Assembly: GCF_963877135.1 (NCBI RefSeq)
Contig: NZ_CAWNSW010000111.1
Location: forward strand, 62,001-126,000
DNA: 64,000 nucleotides
DNA from: Stenomitos frigidus_A
GTDB lineage: Bacteria > Cyanobacteriota > Cyanobacteriia > Leptolyngbyales > Leptolyngbyaceae
Reading direction: 5' to 3'
Shown: in pieces, positions 1-9,355 of the stretch
Position numbering within the stretch: position 1 is the first letter of the stretch
Layout of the letters: each line of letters opens with the position of its first letter
The notes under the pieces: model-generated
What the model saw: the letters and a program-made list of their open reading frames with translations, nothing else
The model's database searches: none
Told to the model about the DNA's origin: nothing
Made by a program: the position numbers and the translations under genes

Positions 1-1
1 C

Positions 2-634
2 TTCAAACTGCCACCAATTAAAAAAACACCTTCAAAACCACCGGCTGACCAGGCTATAAAACCGCCCAAGTCCCCTGAGAAAACAGAGCCAAAAAAGACA
101 GATGCAGACACGCCGAAAACGCCTGTCGATCCAACTGCGCCTGCACGGCTTGACAAACTATCACCTGAGCAACTTACTGCGTTGCGGCAACAAGGAGAGC
201 GATTGGGTCAGTTACGAACTTTATACACGTTTAATGGTCCAGATACAAAGGAAAAGGCGGGTGGGGTCTTTCAGGCGAATGCAACCACCTTCATAGACTT
301 GGCGAAAAAGATTACTGGTGGGAATGCTGACGACAGTCGCCTTAAAACGCCAGAAAGAGTGACTGGTGTCTTTCCCAAAGAGGCGTGTCCGTTCGTGAGA
401 GGATTTCGGAATGCGTCTTTTGCTGCGATCGTGAAACCTGATGGCACTTTGGCAGAACCGCCAACAGTGCTGCTAACGACTGGGTTTAAGGGTTTAGATA
501 ATGCTGCGATCGACGACATTACGAGCTCAGTCAAAAACAAGAAATTTGGTGACGGTAGCAAATTTCAACTCATCCGGTTCGATTTTATTTTTGATCCCAA
601 AACATCCTGTTCGGCTTCTGATAAACGTGCTTAA
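2..634 (+). CDS. C-terminal part of a proline/lysine-rich protein with a TonB-C-like end
   Basis: The reading frame is open from the left edge, so the start lies outside the window; 210 codons remain. The first 55 residues or so are rich in Pro, Lys and Thr, like a linker that could span periplasm or cell wall. The last 110 residues form a compact domain with alternating hydrophobic and polar residues and the ending RFDFIFDP before a Cys-containing tail. This linker-plus-small-domain layout resembles TonB-type proteins and other cyanobacterial proline-rich envelope proteins, but I see no diagnostic TonB motif. The family call is an inference; that it is a real gene is well supported by length and composition. 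Confidence 0.6.
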   Translation, partial: FKLPPIKKTPSKPPADQAIKPPKSPEKTEPKKTDADTPKTPVDPTAPARLDKLSPEQLTALRQQGERLGQLRTLYTFNGPDTKEKAGGVFQANATTFIDLAKKITGGNADDSRLKTPERVTGVFPKEACPFVRGFRNASFAAIVKPDGTLAEPPTVLLTTGFKGLDNAAIDDITSSVKNKKFGDGSKFQLIRFDFIFDPKTSCSASDKRA

Positions 635-763
635 GCGTTTGACTGATGGCAAACCTTGCAGTCAGATAGCGTTTTTCGCCTTGAGTGCATGTGTGAATGC
701 CCGAATGCGCTACTCTGGCTGAGGTGAAGTTGTTGGCGTACGTTGAGCAACGTACGATCGTCT

Positions 764-1822
764 ATGGCTCTTGATGCGTCTTTTGCAGTCCAGCTGATCG
801 CTTCGGCTGAGCGGTTGTTTGACCTCATCGATCGCTTCCACGAAGCGAAGGTGCTAATTGTTGGTGACTTGACGCTCGATGAGTTTCTCACAGGGCAGGT
901 CGAACGGCTGTCGCGTGAAGCGCCTGTGCTGATTATTCGCCATGAAACCACACAGCAGGTACCGGGTGGTGGCGCAAATGCAGTCTATAACTTTGCGAAA
1001 CTGGGCGCACAAGTAAAAGCCGTTGGGCTGCTGGGTCAAGATGACCAGGGCAAGACACTGCGGGGTATTTTTGAGGCAGCCGACATCGACACACACGGCA
1101 TTTTGCTGGATGCCGATCGCCCCACTGTGACCAAAACCCGCATTTCTGGTCATGCCCGTCAGTCTGTGACGCAGCAAATTGTGCGGATCGATCGCAAGTC
1201 AGATAACCTGCCTGATGAATCACTTCAACTTCAGCTTGCCGACTACATCCAGCAGCACATTGGTTCAGTGGATGCCGTTATTTGCTCCGACTACGGCGAT
1301 GGTACGCTAACTCAGCCTGTGATTGCAGCGGCATTGGCTCACCCGCTCAGCATTGTGGATGCTCAAACCAAGCTCGATCGCTACAAAGGGGCAACCGTCT
1401 TCACGCCCAACTTGCCCGAAGCCGAGCAAGCGGTTGGCTATTCTCTCGTCAGCCCATCGGGCAATCCCTCTGATTTGACTCAGCTGCAGCAGGGTGGGCA
1501 CGATCTGCTGCAATTGACGCAGGCAAAACAGGCATTGATTACCCGTGGCGAAGAGGGCATGAGTTTGTTCGATCGCGATGGCACTGAACATCACATTCCT
1601 GCGTTCAATCGCACAGATGTTTTTGATGTCACGGGGGCAGGCGATACCGTGGTTGCTGCGTTTACCCTGGGGCTCATCGCTGGGGCAACTCCGTGGGAGG
1701 CAACGGTCTTAGGCAACCTGGCAGCCAGTATCGTTGTCCGGCAGTTCGGCACCACACCGACAACCCCAACCGAGATGAAAGCGTCGCTCCAGGCGCTTTT
1801 GGATGAGTTTCAACATGAGTGA
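764..1822 (+). CDS. PfkB-family sugar kinase, D-glycero-D-manno-heptose-7-phosphate kinase-like (HldE N-domain/RfaE1)
   Basis: A ribokinase/PfkB fold kinase that would phosphorylate a sugar phosphate with ATP; the closest recognisable type is the kinase half of HldE, which makes heptose 1,7-bisphosphate for lipopolysaccharide. Visible features are the N-terminal LIVGDLTLDEF strand, the glycine-rich VPGGGANA substrate loop and the C-terminal DVTGAGDTV signature, whose Asp294 is the catalytic base. The cytidylyltransferase half of HldE is absent, so this is a kinase-only form. I chose ATG 764; an in-frame TTG at 743 would add seven residues. Other ADP-heptose genes are not nearby, so the substrate is an inference. 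Confidence 0.8.
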   Translation: MALDASFAVQLIASAERLFDLIDRFHEAKVLIVGDLTLDEFLTGQVERLSREAPVLIIRHETTQQVPGGGANAVYNFAKLGAQVKAVGLLGQDDQGKTLRGIFEAADIDTHGILLDADRPTVTKTRISGHARQSVTQQIVRIDRKSDNLPDESLQLQLADYIQQHIGSVDAVICSDYGDGTLTQPVIAAALAHPLSIVDAQTKLDRYKGATVFTPNLPEAEQAVGYSLVSPSGNPSDLTQLQQGGHDLLQLTQAKQALITRGEEGMSLFDRDGTEHHIPAFNRTDVFDVTGAGDTVVAAFTLGLIAGATPWEATVLGNLAASIVVRQFGTTPTTPTEMKASLQALLDEFQHE

Positions 1823-1970
1823 GGAATAGCGGTCAGCGGTTGGGAATAACTCAAAACTCAAAACTTTCTCGCTACCTACCGAAGCTAAATGTCATAACAT
1901 CTAAATTAAATAGTACAAATATACTGATTTGTGTGTAGAATACTTAGAGCAGAACGTTGAGGAACTCCCT

Positions 1971-2237
1971 ATGCAACCAGCGCTCAAATTCTCGCTCGAA
2001 ATTGTTGATGGTGAACGACTGGGCAAACTCTCTGTACCCTACATCCATGTCGCCCGTTGGCTAAACTTCATTACCTCACCTCACTACGGTGCGCAAATTA
2101 TCTTCTCGGAACAGGATAGAGAAGGCGTCACTATTTATTTTGATGCCTGCGAGGGTATGTACAGTTACTTGAGCGATCGCATCCACCCTCAAACCAAAGC
2201 CCCTCAGCAAGAGGTTGCCTTCGCGATCGCCAGCTAG
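1971..2237 (+). CDS. Small hypothetical protein
   Basis: A protein of 88 residues with no family I recognise. The start at ATG 1971 is favoured by a GAGGA ribosome-binding site at 1959-1963, eight bases upstream; an in-frame TTG at 1929 would be a poor alternative. The sequence is soluble, mixed alpha/beta in character, with an aromatic centre (VARWLNFITSPHYG). Its stop codon overlaps the stop of the convergent TIR-WD40 gene by four bases, so the two transcripts must run into each other. Confidence 0.6.
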   Translation: MQPALKFSLEIVDGERLGKLSVPYIHVARWLNFITSPHYGAQIIFSEQDREGVTIYFDACEGMYSYLSDRIHPQTKAPQQEVAFAIAS

Positions 2238-5035
2238 GGGCGGGGTCTTGTGTCTTCACACAACTGGCGATCGTCTTGAGTAACATTAGGGTTTGTTGTG
2301 AGGTAATCATGTAGCCAATTGCAGCCGCGTGTAATCAATGCATTCAGGTTTAAATCGGCCAATTTCCACAGCACAACTCTTTTGTCATCACTTGCAGTTG
2401 CTAGCGTTTTGCCATCGGGGCTAAAGCTTAGCCCAACGACACCGCCACTGTAACCAGCCAGCGTAGCGATCAAAGTCCCGTCCGGCTGCCAGAGCTTAAC
2501 GGTTTTATCGTCGCTAGCAGAGGCAAGAGTTTTGCCATCAAGGCTAAATTGAACTCCCTCAACAATGCCAGTATGTCCCGTAAAGCTGTTTAGCAGTGTG
2601 CCGTCTAGTTTCCAAAGCTTGATGGTTTTGTCTGCGCTGGCAGAAGCAATTAGTTTTCCATCCGGGCTGAAGGCAATGCCATAAATAATGGCACCGTGTC
2701 CGCTGAAGGTGCGAATCAAGGTGCCGTCTAGTTTCCAAAGCTTGATGGTTTTATCGGCGCTGGCAGAAGCGATCAGTTTCCCATCTGGGCTAAAGGTGAC
2801 CCAGTAGACGTCTGACTGATGTCCCCTCAAGGTTCGGATCAGCGAACCATCAAGCCGCCAAAGTTTAACAGTATTATCGCCACTGGCTGAGGCAATCGTC
2901 TGTCCATCCGGGCTGAAGCTAACACCGTTTACATAGCTGCTGTGAGCAGGCCAACTCTTTAGCAAGCGGCTGTTTTGACCGCTCATTTGCCATAACTTAA
3001 TGGTGCGATCGTTGCCGCCAGAGACGAGTAGCTGCCCCTTGGGACTAAAGCCAATACTATAAATTTCAGCGGTATGTCCACGCAATGTCGCAATTAATGC
3101 TCCCTGGGGTTGCCAAAGTTTGATGGTGCCATCACTACTTGCCGATGCCAATACTTGGCCGTCTGGGCTGAATTGAACACTGCCCACCCGTTCCTGATGA
3201 CCCACTAGAACATTGATCAGACTTTTATCTTGCTTCCAAAGTTTGATAGTTTGGTCCTGACTGGCGGTTGCAATCATCTGCCCGTCTGGGCTGAAGGCAA
3301 TACCATTGACATAGCTACTGTGGCCAAGCAGATCGCCAATCAAACTGCCGTCGCGTTGCCAAAGTTTCACCTTGTTGTCAGCGCTACCTGATGCAATAAC
3401 CTGTCCATCAGGGCTAAAGGTCACGCTATACACTGCATATGTGTGTCCATAGAGTGTTTTCTGCAAGGTCCCATCCTGTTGCCATAGCCTCACTGTTTTA
3501 TCAACGCCTGCGCTGGCAATTGTTTGACTGTCTGGACTAAAGGCGACATCACTCACGGGGGCAGTGTGCCCACTGAGGGTTTTGATGAGGTTGCCAGTAG
3601 GCTGCCATAGCTTCACTGTTTTATCAGAACTGGCCGAGGCAAACAGTTGCCCATCTGGACTGAACTGCAAACTATTGACGGCACCACGATGTGCGTTGAT
3701 GGTGAGTTTTAAGCGCCCATCTCGCTGCCAGAGTTTAATAGTGCCATTCTCTTCACCTGAGGCGATCGTTTTTCCATCGGGGCTGAACCTGACAGCTCTC
3801 ACTCTGCTTTGGTGTCCCACAAGCGTTCTCAATAACGTTCCGTCTGGCTTCCAAAGCCTCACCGTTTTGTCACTGCTAGCAGACGCAAGCATCTGCACAT
3901 CTGGGCTAAAACTGACATCCAAGACCTCGTCGGTATGGCCTTTCAGTGCAATGGTCGAACGACCGTCTAGTTGCCAAAGTTTGACCAATCCGTCTCCACT
4001 GGCAGACGCGAGCATTTTTCCGTCGGGACTAAAGCTGACACGCCGAACCCAACTGGAATGTCCTTCTAAGCGGTTAGACTCCCTGACCCAGTAAACTGAT
4101 TGACCAAAGGTCTTCAAGACGCGATCGCGGGTATCTGCTGGTGCCCAGGATGCTTGTTTAAGCAGTTTGGCGGCTCTTAACCCCTGAATGAGCGCATCAA
4201 ACTCCTGATGATTAATGAACAAGCCGTCTGAGGTTGCTGTGAGTGCTTTGACTTCACCCAGTACCGCCTCCTTGCGGCGGGCTTCTGCCGATCGATACTG
4301 GCTAAACGCGACCAAGCCGAGTGATACTGAGACGATTAGTCCTAGCGTCAGGCTCCCGAGAGCCAGTCGTTGGCGTTGAGTTTCTCGCTTCTGCCGTGCC
4401 GTTTCTGCTAAGCGGCTGGTGATGGCGTATTCGGTCTGAACCTGCGTTGGCTGAGGTTCTTTGTCAGTTCCCTGAGCAATCCATTGTTCAACGCTTTCTA
4501 AATCGGTGCCGCGCAACAAAAAGCTATCATCGCGATCCCTATTCTCCCACTCGATTGCGCGAATGAGCAGTCGGGTATGGAAGCGAACATGGGCAAGATC
4601 GGTGTCGAGTGCTTGGATTAGCGCCTCAACGGCAGTGTCAAAAGCATGGTCGTTTTGGAAGTCAATCCAGTTGAGGTCTGCCAAAGCTCGATTGACGGTT
4701 CCAGCGTCTACGTCGCGCCGCAGAATGGGCATCAGCCGCTTGTTTAGCTTGATGGCGTGCTGTAGCTCAACGCCACATTCACGAGAGGCAATGGACTCTG
4801 GACTAATGACAAACAGAAACGTGTCAGCTGCAATAATGCCTGTATAAATTTCTTCTCGCCAGGGAGCATTGGGTGGAATGTCTTCCCAATCAACCCAGGT
4901 CGTTCGATTCTTTTGCTTGAGGGCATGGCACAGTGACTGCACAAAGGTCTTGTCGCGACGCGAGTAAGAAATAAAGATTTCAACGTTGATTTTTGATGGA
5001 TTGGCAGCAGCATCGGATAAATTTGCGATCGTCAT
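2234..5035 (-). CDS. TIR domain - transmembrane - WD40 repeat protein
   Basis: A 933-residue protein. Residues 18-125 are a TIR domain (EIFISYSRRD start, then SRECGVE with Glu90 in the place of the NADase glutamate of catalytic TIR domains). Residues 150-190 carry the RAIEWENR...LLRGTDLE motif that often follows TIR in bacterial conflict proteins. A single membrane helix lies at about 226-246, followed by a short coiled stretch. From about 322 to 905 there are 14 WD40 repeats (FSPDGK, KLW), enough for two seven-bladed propellers. The C-terminus (RGCNWLHDYLTTNP) is a known cyanobacterial WD40 ending. TIR faces the cytoplasm or the periplasm depending on topology; a sensor-effector role in immunity or signalling is inferred. 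It lies 73 bases after the protease gene on the same strand and is probably co-transcribed with it. Confidence 0.9.
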   Translation of the reverse strand: MTIANLSDAAANPSKINVEIFISYSRRDKTFVQSLCHALKQKNRTTWVDWEDIPPNAPWREEIYTGIIAADTFLFVISPESIASRECGVELQHAIKLNKRLMPILRRDVDAGTVNRALADLNWIDFQNDHAFDTAVEALIQALDTDLAHVRFHTRLLIRAIEWENRDRDDSFLLRGTDLESVEQWIAQGTDKEPQPTQVQTEYAITSRLAETARQKRETQRQRLALGSLTLGLIVSVSLGLVAFSQYRSAEARRKEAVLGEVKALTATSDGLFINHQEFDALIQGLRAAKLLKQASWAPADTRDRVLKTFGQSVYWVRESNRLEGHSSWVRRVSFSPDGKMLASASGDGLVKLWQLDGRSTIALKGHTDEVLDVSFSPDVQMLASASSDKTVRLWKPDGTLLRTLVGHQSRVRAVRFSPDGKTIASGEENGTIKLWQRDGRLKLTINAHRGAVNSLQFSPDGQLFASASSDKTVKLWQPTGNLIKTLSGHTAPVSDVAFSPDSQTIASAGVDKTVRLWQQDGTLQKTLYGHTYAVYSVTFSPDGQVIASGSADNKVKLWQRDGSLIGDLLGHSSYVNGIAFSPDGQMIATASQDQTIKLWKQDKSLINVLVGHQERVGSVQFSPDGQVLASASSDGTIKLWQPQGALIATLRGHTAEIYSIGFSPKGQLLVSGGNDRTIKLWQMSGQNSRLLKSWPAHSSYVNGVSFSPDGQTIASASGDNTVKLWRLDGSLIRTLRGHQSDVYWVTFSPDGKLIASASADKTIKLWKLDGTLIRTFSGHGAIIYGIAFSPDGKLIASASADKTIKLWKLDGTLLNSFTGHTGIVEGVQFSLDGKTLASASDDKTVKLWQPDGTLIATLAGYSGGVVGLSFSPDGKTLATASDDKRVVLWKLADLNLNALITRGCNWLHDYLTTNPNVTQDDRQLCEDTRPRP

Positions 5036-5108
5036 TTGGCCTCAAAGCATTAGACACAGTGCAACGTAATTACAGTGAATGCGACTAGTTCTCTTAGCAA
5101 TCAACTGG

Positions 5109-8100
5109 CTATGAGGCCGGTTGCGGCGGTGGCTGTCCATGGTCGCCGCCACGTCCCATGTTGGAGCCCCAACTGTTATTAGAGCCCAACCCAAACTGCT
5201 CTGTCTCTACCCACTCTGCTTTGATCAGCGACCACCAATCGCGTGCTAAGCCTACCAGCACATAGTCGTAGGGTAGCCAACCATAGCCGCTTACTCCCCA
5301 GGTTTTGCCCCAAGAATTCTTAATGAGTAACGCTCCTGCATTGGGCGCGTTTTTGACCTTTTTGTAGTCGTCATAGCCGACGACGATCGCGGCATGCCCA
5401 CCTTCTCGCTTTTCATTCCCCTTTGGGTAAAGAATGTGACCAGGTGGATTGGCCTCGTCATAGATAGAGTCGTAGACTGTAAACCCAAACATACAGGGAA
5501 AGCCCGCAACCAAAACTGTTTTAATCTGCGCTAGCAGTTCTTTTGTAGCGATTCCGGCTGCATCCAGACGAAAGTAAGTCATAGCCTGATAATTCTGGGC
5601 AAACGCATAGCAAAAAGCAGACGGATCTTCGTCATAGCGCTTCTCGTCATAGGGGCAGTATTCTTCTGGCGGTACGCCAAACAGCACCATCGCCTTCATG
5701 GTTTCCCGTACGGACGCGCCCGTATCGCCCTGACTGTGCATTAGATCACGGGTGACTTTATAAAGGAAACGCCGAGAGGCATCAATGGGATTACCACAGC
5801 TACGCTTCTCAAAGTATTCAATCAAGGCAACCCCAGCATGGGCAGTACAGGCATCCAGATTACCCTGATCCTCAACAGGCGTACACCAAAAACTTAAATC
5901 GACTGCTGCGGGTAGAGTCAGGTATAAGCTGCTACCTGAGTCGATCAATAGCGGTTTTGTGGACGCTTGAGCAATAGGCAACAGCGTTTTGCAGAGCTTA
6001 CCGAGCATCGGCACTTGCAGCAAACATTCGTTGCACTCATGCTGCACATGGATAAAGGTTTGTGTTCGCACAGGGTTCACCGCCTGATCAGGCGAGTTTG
6101 AGCATCGATCGAACGGCTGGGTCTTTAAGAAAGCCTGGATGTCTTCAGCATGCTGACCATCGTACTCAGGAAGTAGACAAAGTTCTCGGAGCAAACATTC
6201 CTGAACATTTGCTCCGATCGAAGGCGATGTTGTGTCAGTGGGTGCGTCCACTGCGTTCTTGGGTGACGGAAAAAGGATACCCCATTGAGCAACCGTTTTT
6301 AGTGCGGTCATTACCAGTGGTTGAAATTGGCTCAGCGGGTTGGCCTGTTCAAGCGATCGCCCATAGCGCTTAAATTCTGCTTGCATAGTCGTCAGCGTTT
6401 CAACCAGCGGTTCGTACTGGTCTGGGGACTCAGGCCTATCAGATACTGTGAATACATGCCCTTTTAGCTGCCTCTCGATGACTTTGACGCGATCGAAGTT
6501 GGCAAACACCTTAAACCGAGCCAGACCGTCGGCACAGGCTTCTTCCAGATCACTATATTGAGCGATAGGTGCAACGATTTGGGCAATCACCTTGACAACC
6601 GGGCGAGTAATGACGGTTGTCATCAGCACCAGCATCTGTTTGACGGCGTCTTGCCTAACGGCTAAGGGCTTTTGCGAGTTGATTGCCTCTTTGAACAGTC
6701 CAGCAACTATTTGCTGCCTGTCTTGGGACTCGCTGTTGCTCTCGTCCAACACCACCAGCTTTGACAGTTCATCATTGAGCTGTGTGGCGATCGCAGTCAA
6801 TCGATCGAGTTGCTGCGTGGGCAGAGTTGATGACTGTCCTGTTTGAGCATCTGCTAACAGCACTTTCATGGTTCGCCCGACAACTTTGGTTTGACAAATG
6901 AGCGTTTCAATAAATTGAGGCGCAATTGGGGGTTCTAGCGCTTTGAATGCTTCCCGACGAGCATCCGGGTTTTCATAGAGCTTGAGTATGGTGGCAAGAT
7001 TAACAACACCATCTAATGCTTCCCCGTCCCGCATTATGGCAGTCTGAAATTGCTTGACGGCCTCTTCTGTAAGCTGCTCAAAATAGCCTGTAATGGGAGC
7101 GCTGTAATATCCTAGGGCGCGTAAACGTTCCTGGATATAAATAACGGCTGGCCCAGAATCACCAATTTTGTAGTCTGCGTACTGGAAGATGTTACTCGCA
7201 ATGTAGCCTGCATCTTTAAGACGCTCGATAATTAGTTTTAAGTCATTACCCGTTAACGGTACGTCTTGCTCATTAGGGGGAGAAAATTTTGGCTGACCGC
7301 TATCATACGTCTTGAACGGAATGCGCTTCACAATGTTGTAACCAGTCTTTAAGGCAGTTATGCGATCGTCTTCGCCAAGACAGGGAGCTAATTGAGTTAA
7401 AAGTTCAGTCAGTGGCTCAATGTATCGTTGAACTTTTTCTTGCGACGTAAGTGATAAATTTGATGCACTAATTGATGTACTAGAACCGAGCAAAACAGCG
7501 CTAATTTGATCATGACCTCCTAACAAATCAACAATCTTATCCTCTCCACCTTCTGCAGCTAAAATGATGTTGTAGATCTCATTAGCACGTTCCTTAAAGA
7601 TGCGACGCGGCACTGGCCTTAAAGGAAAGTCGAGTGTCTGCTTGCGCTTCCTTTCTAGCGCTTCTCCTGTCTGTGGCCCAATAATGCCATCGGCTAATAA
7701 ACTGTTTGCCGTTTGAAAGGCGATTACGGCTTCATAGGTCGATTTGCCAAAAATGCCCGGTGGATCGGTGATAGTCAGTTTTGGCATTGCTTGCTTAAGC
7801 AACTCTTGAGCACATATAGTTGTCAGGTTAAAGTTGCTAAAGTTTTTGAGCATTGGATTGTACTTGCTCCGACGAATCTTGCCATCAATTGCGGTTAGTG
7901 CAAGTAATTCGGCTTTAGTAACGGCTGTTACAATGCCATTTGCAGGCTCAATGAGTTGATTCTGTTGAAATTGTTTGACAGCGTTCTCAGTAGCTTCATC
8001 AAAATATCCTGCAGCGGCGAGATCCGTTTCATGCAAAATGCCTAATTTGATCAATTTTGCCTGCAGTTCAGTAACTTCTTTCCCTTCGCTTTCTAGTGCA

Positions 8101-8375
8101 AGTATCCCTTCTGTAAAGGCAGCTGTCAAAAAATAGAGATGCTGATCAATATCTTTTTGAACATCAGTTGTGAGGGCTGTGAGCGCGTCAAATTCAATGT
8201 TTGGTAATTTGATTTTGAGAATGTCAATCAGTTGCCGGATGCGTTGGTCGGTCTGATCGATATCACCGAGTGGTTGCGCCGTACCTTTCTGAACGTTTTG
8301 CACGCGATCGTGGCGAAGTGTGCAATCTCTCACATCCGGGTAGTCAGGTACCCAGCCCATGCCTTTTTTACCCAT
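5109..8375 (-). CDS. Papain-like (C1A) cysteine protease with peptidoglycan-binding-like repeats
   Basis: A protein of 1088 residues. The start MGWVPDYPDVRDC is typical of bacterial C1 peptidases. At least three PG_binding_1-like segments follow (for example LGILHETDLAAAGYFDEAT, and LRALGYYSAPITGYF further on). The C-terminal 270 residues are a papain fold with putative catalytic Cys843 (QGNLDACTAHA), His994 (GGHAAIVVGYDD) and Asn1020 (LIKNSWGKTWG). The classic GSCWAF around the cysteine is replaced by DACTAH, so activity should not be assumed. No signal peptide is visible, so it may act in the cytoplasm or be exported by another route. The tail is rich in Gly, Pro and Gln. The gene is first in a likely two-gene unit with the TIR-WD40 gene. 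Confidence 0.88.
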   Translation of the reverse strand: MGKKGMGWVPDYPDVRDCTLRHDRVQNVQKGTAQPLGDIDQTDQRIRQLIDILKIKLPNIEFDALTALTTDVQKDIDQHLYFLTAAFTEGILALESEGKEVTELQAKLIKLGILHETDLAAAGYFDEATENAVKQFQQNQLIEPANGIVTAVTKAELLALTAIDGKIRRSKYNPMLKNFSNFNLTTICAQELLKQAMPKLTITDPPGIFGKSTYEAVIAFQTANSLLADGIIGPQTGEALERKRKQTLDFPLRPVPRRIFKERANEIYNIILAAEGGEDKIVDLLGGHDQISAVLLGSSTSISASNLSLTSQEKVQRYIEPLTELLTQLAPCLGEDDRITALKTGYNIVKRIPFKTYDSGQPKFSPPNEQDVPLTGNDLKLIIERLKDAGYIASNIFQYADYKIGDSGPAVIYIQERLRALGYYSAPITGYFEQLTEEAVKQFQTAIMRDGEALDGVVNLATILKLYENPDARREAFKALEPPIAPQFIETLICQTKVVGRTMKVLLADAQTGQSSTLPTQQLDRLTAIATQLNDELSKLVVLDESNSESQDRQQIVAGLFKEAINSQKPLAVRQDAVKQMLVLMTTVITRPVVKVIAQIVAPIAQYSDLEEACADGLARFKVFANFDRVKVIERQLKGHVFTVSDRPESPDQYEPLVETLTTMQAEFKRYGRSLEQANPLSQFQPLVMTALKTVAQWGILFPSPKNAVDAPTDTTSPSIGANVQECLLRELCLLPEYDGQHAEDIQAFLKTQPFDRCSNSPDQAVNPVRTQTFIHVQHECNECLLQVPMLGKLCKTLLPIAQASTKPLLIDSGSSLYLTLPAAVDLSFWCTPVEDQGNLDACTAHAGVALIEYFEKRSCGNPIDASRRFLYKVTRDLMHSQGDTGASVRETMKAMVLFGVPPEEYCPYDEKRYDEDPSAFCYAFAQNYQAMTYFRLDAAGIATKELLAQIKTVLVAGFPCMFGFTVYDSIYDEANPPGHILYPKGNEKREGGHAAIVVGYDDYKKVKNAPNAGALLIKNSWGKTWGVSGYGWLPYDYVLVGLARDWWSLIKAEWVETEQFGLGSNNSWGSNMGRGGDHGQPPPQPAS

Positions 8376-8494
8376 GCTTGCTCCTGATTGCTTAGCTAAA
8401 AAATCTAGTCACTATGCAGTGTGCTGCTACTTATATAGCGTGTTCGACTAATATAAAGATGATTTTCTAACAAAAATTTTGGGGCAAGGAATAA

Positions 8495-8986
8495 ATGGTT
8501 GCCACACCCACAGAGGTGATGTTGCGTTCAGCGACCCCTGATGATGTGTCTGTTTTGTTCAAATTAATTCAGGCGTTGGCAGAGTACGAGCGATTGCCAG
8601 ATGCCGTAACGGGCACTCCAGAGGCACTCAGAGAGCATCTATTCGGCTCCAGGCGCTATGCAGAGGCGATTTTGGCAGAAGTGGACGGACAAGCTGCTGG
8701 CTTCGCGTTGTTCTTCTATAACTATTCAACCTTTTTGACGAAGCCAGGCATTTACCTGGAAGATCTGTTTGTGTTGCCAGAGTATCGGCAGCGAGGCATT
8801 GGCAAAGCGCTACTCACTTATTTGGCGCAACGAGCGATCGCAGAAAATTGTGGACGCCTGGAATGGAGCGTGCTGGACTGGAATGCACCCGCGATCGCCT
8901 TCTACGAGAAAATGGGAGCCACTGTTTTACCCGATTGGCGCATCTGCCGTGTCACAGGAGACGCACTGACGCTGATGGCAGGGTAA
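8495..8986 (+). CDS. GNAT family N-acetyltransferase
   Basis: A 163-residue GNAT enzyme that would transfer acetyl from acetyl-CoA to an amine. Motif A is clear: EDLFVLPEYRQRGIGKALL, with the R-x-x-G-x-G/A pyrophosphate loop, and the C-terminal WSVLDWNAPAIAFYEKMGA motif follows. These features and the length are closest to the diamine/thialysine acetyltransferase (SAT-like) subgroup; the acceptor cannot be read from sequence. The gene is divergent from the protease gene, with a 119-base shared upstream region containing an AAGGAA-type ribosome-binding site. Confidence 0.9.
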   Translation: MVATPTEVMLRSATPDDVSVLFKLIQALAEYERLPDAVTGTPEALREHLFGSRRYAEAILAEVDGQAAGFALFFYNYSTFLTKPGIYLEDLFVLPEYRQRGIGKALLTYLAQRAIAENCGRLEWSVLDWNAPAIAFYEKMGATVLPDWRICRVTGDALTLMAG

Positions 8987-9133
8987 GAAACGTGACGAAA
9001 CCATTGCAGATTATAGCGTTTAGGCTGAAGATGAGAGCGGTTGAAGATGGGAGAAGCATCGCCGATTACACTCACTGGCTTGCTTCTGAACGCTACAATC
9101 CGAAAGCCATCACCTAAAGCTCCACAATCTCCC

Positions 9134-9140
9134 AAGGAGG
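9134..9140 (+). promoter_or_regulatory. Ribosome-binding site AAGGAGG deciding the start at 9149
   Basis: A full AAGGAGG Shine-Dalgarno sequence lies eight bases before ATG 9149. It argues against the longer in-frame start at 9041, whose extra 36 residues look like translated spacer. Confidence 0.75.
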
Positions 9141-9148
9141 GCGCAACT

Positions 9149-9355
9149 ATGTCTATTTGGGTAAATGAACAGATTGATCCGTCCGGCATCCTTTACTCCT
9201 GCATTGCGTGCTGTGATGAAAGCCACGCGCAAGATTGCCATCAATCCTTTCAGGAAAATTTGACGGACGATCAGGTTGCAGCCGGGTGGATTGCTCGACT
9301 GCGCACGGTTACTTCGTGGGATGACGTTCCTGCCAATGCGCTGAAGTTGGACTAA
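9149..9355 (+). CDS. Small hypothetical cysteine-containing protein
   Basis: A 68-residue protein beginning MSIWVNEQIDPSG. It holds a CIACC motif and a further Cys-His pair (QDCHQSF), so a bound metal or a disulfide is possible, but there is no proper zinc-finger spacing. I do not recognise the family. The strong ribosome-binding site at 9134-9140 and the normal codon use support a real gene. It is 162 bases after the acetyltransferase and could be read from the same message. Confidence 0.65.
   Translation: MSIWVNEQIDPSGILYSCIACCDESHAQDCHQSFQENLTDDQVAAGWIARLRTVTSWDDVPANALKLD

Noticed and set aside
3564..4094. Long plus-strand frame inside the WD40 gene
   Set aside because: Antisense shadow created by the repeated WD40 codons.
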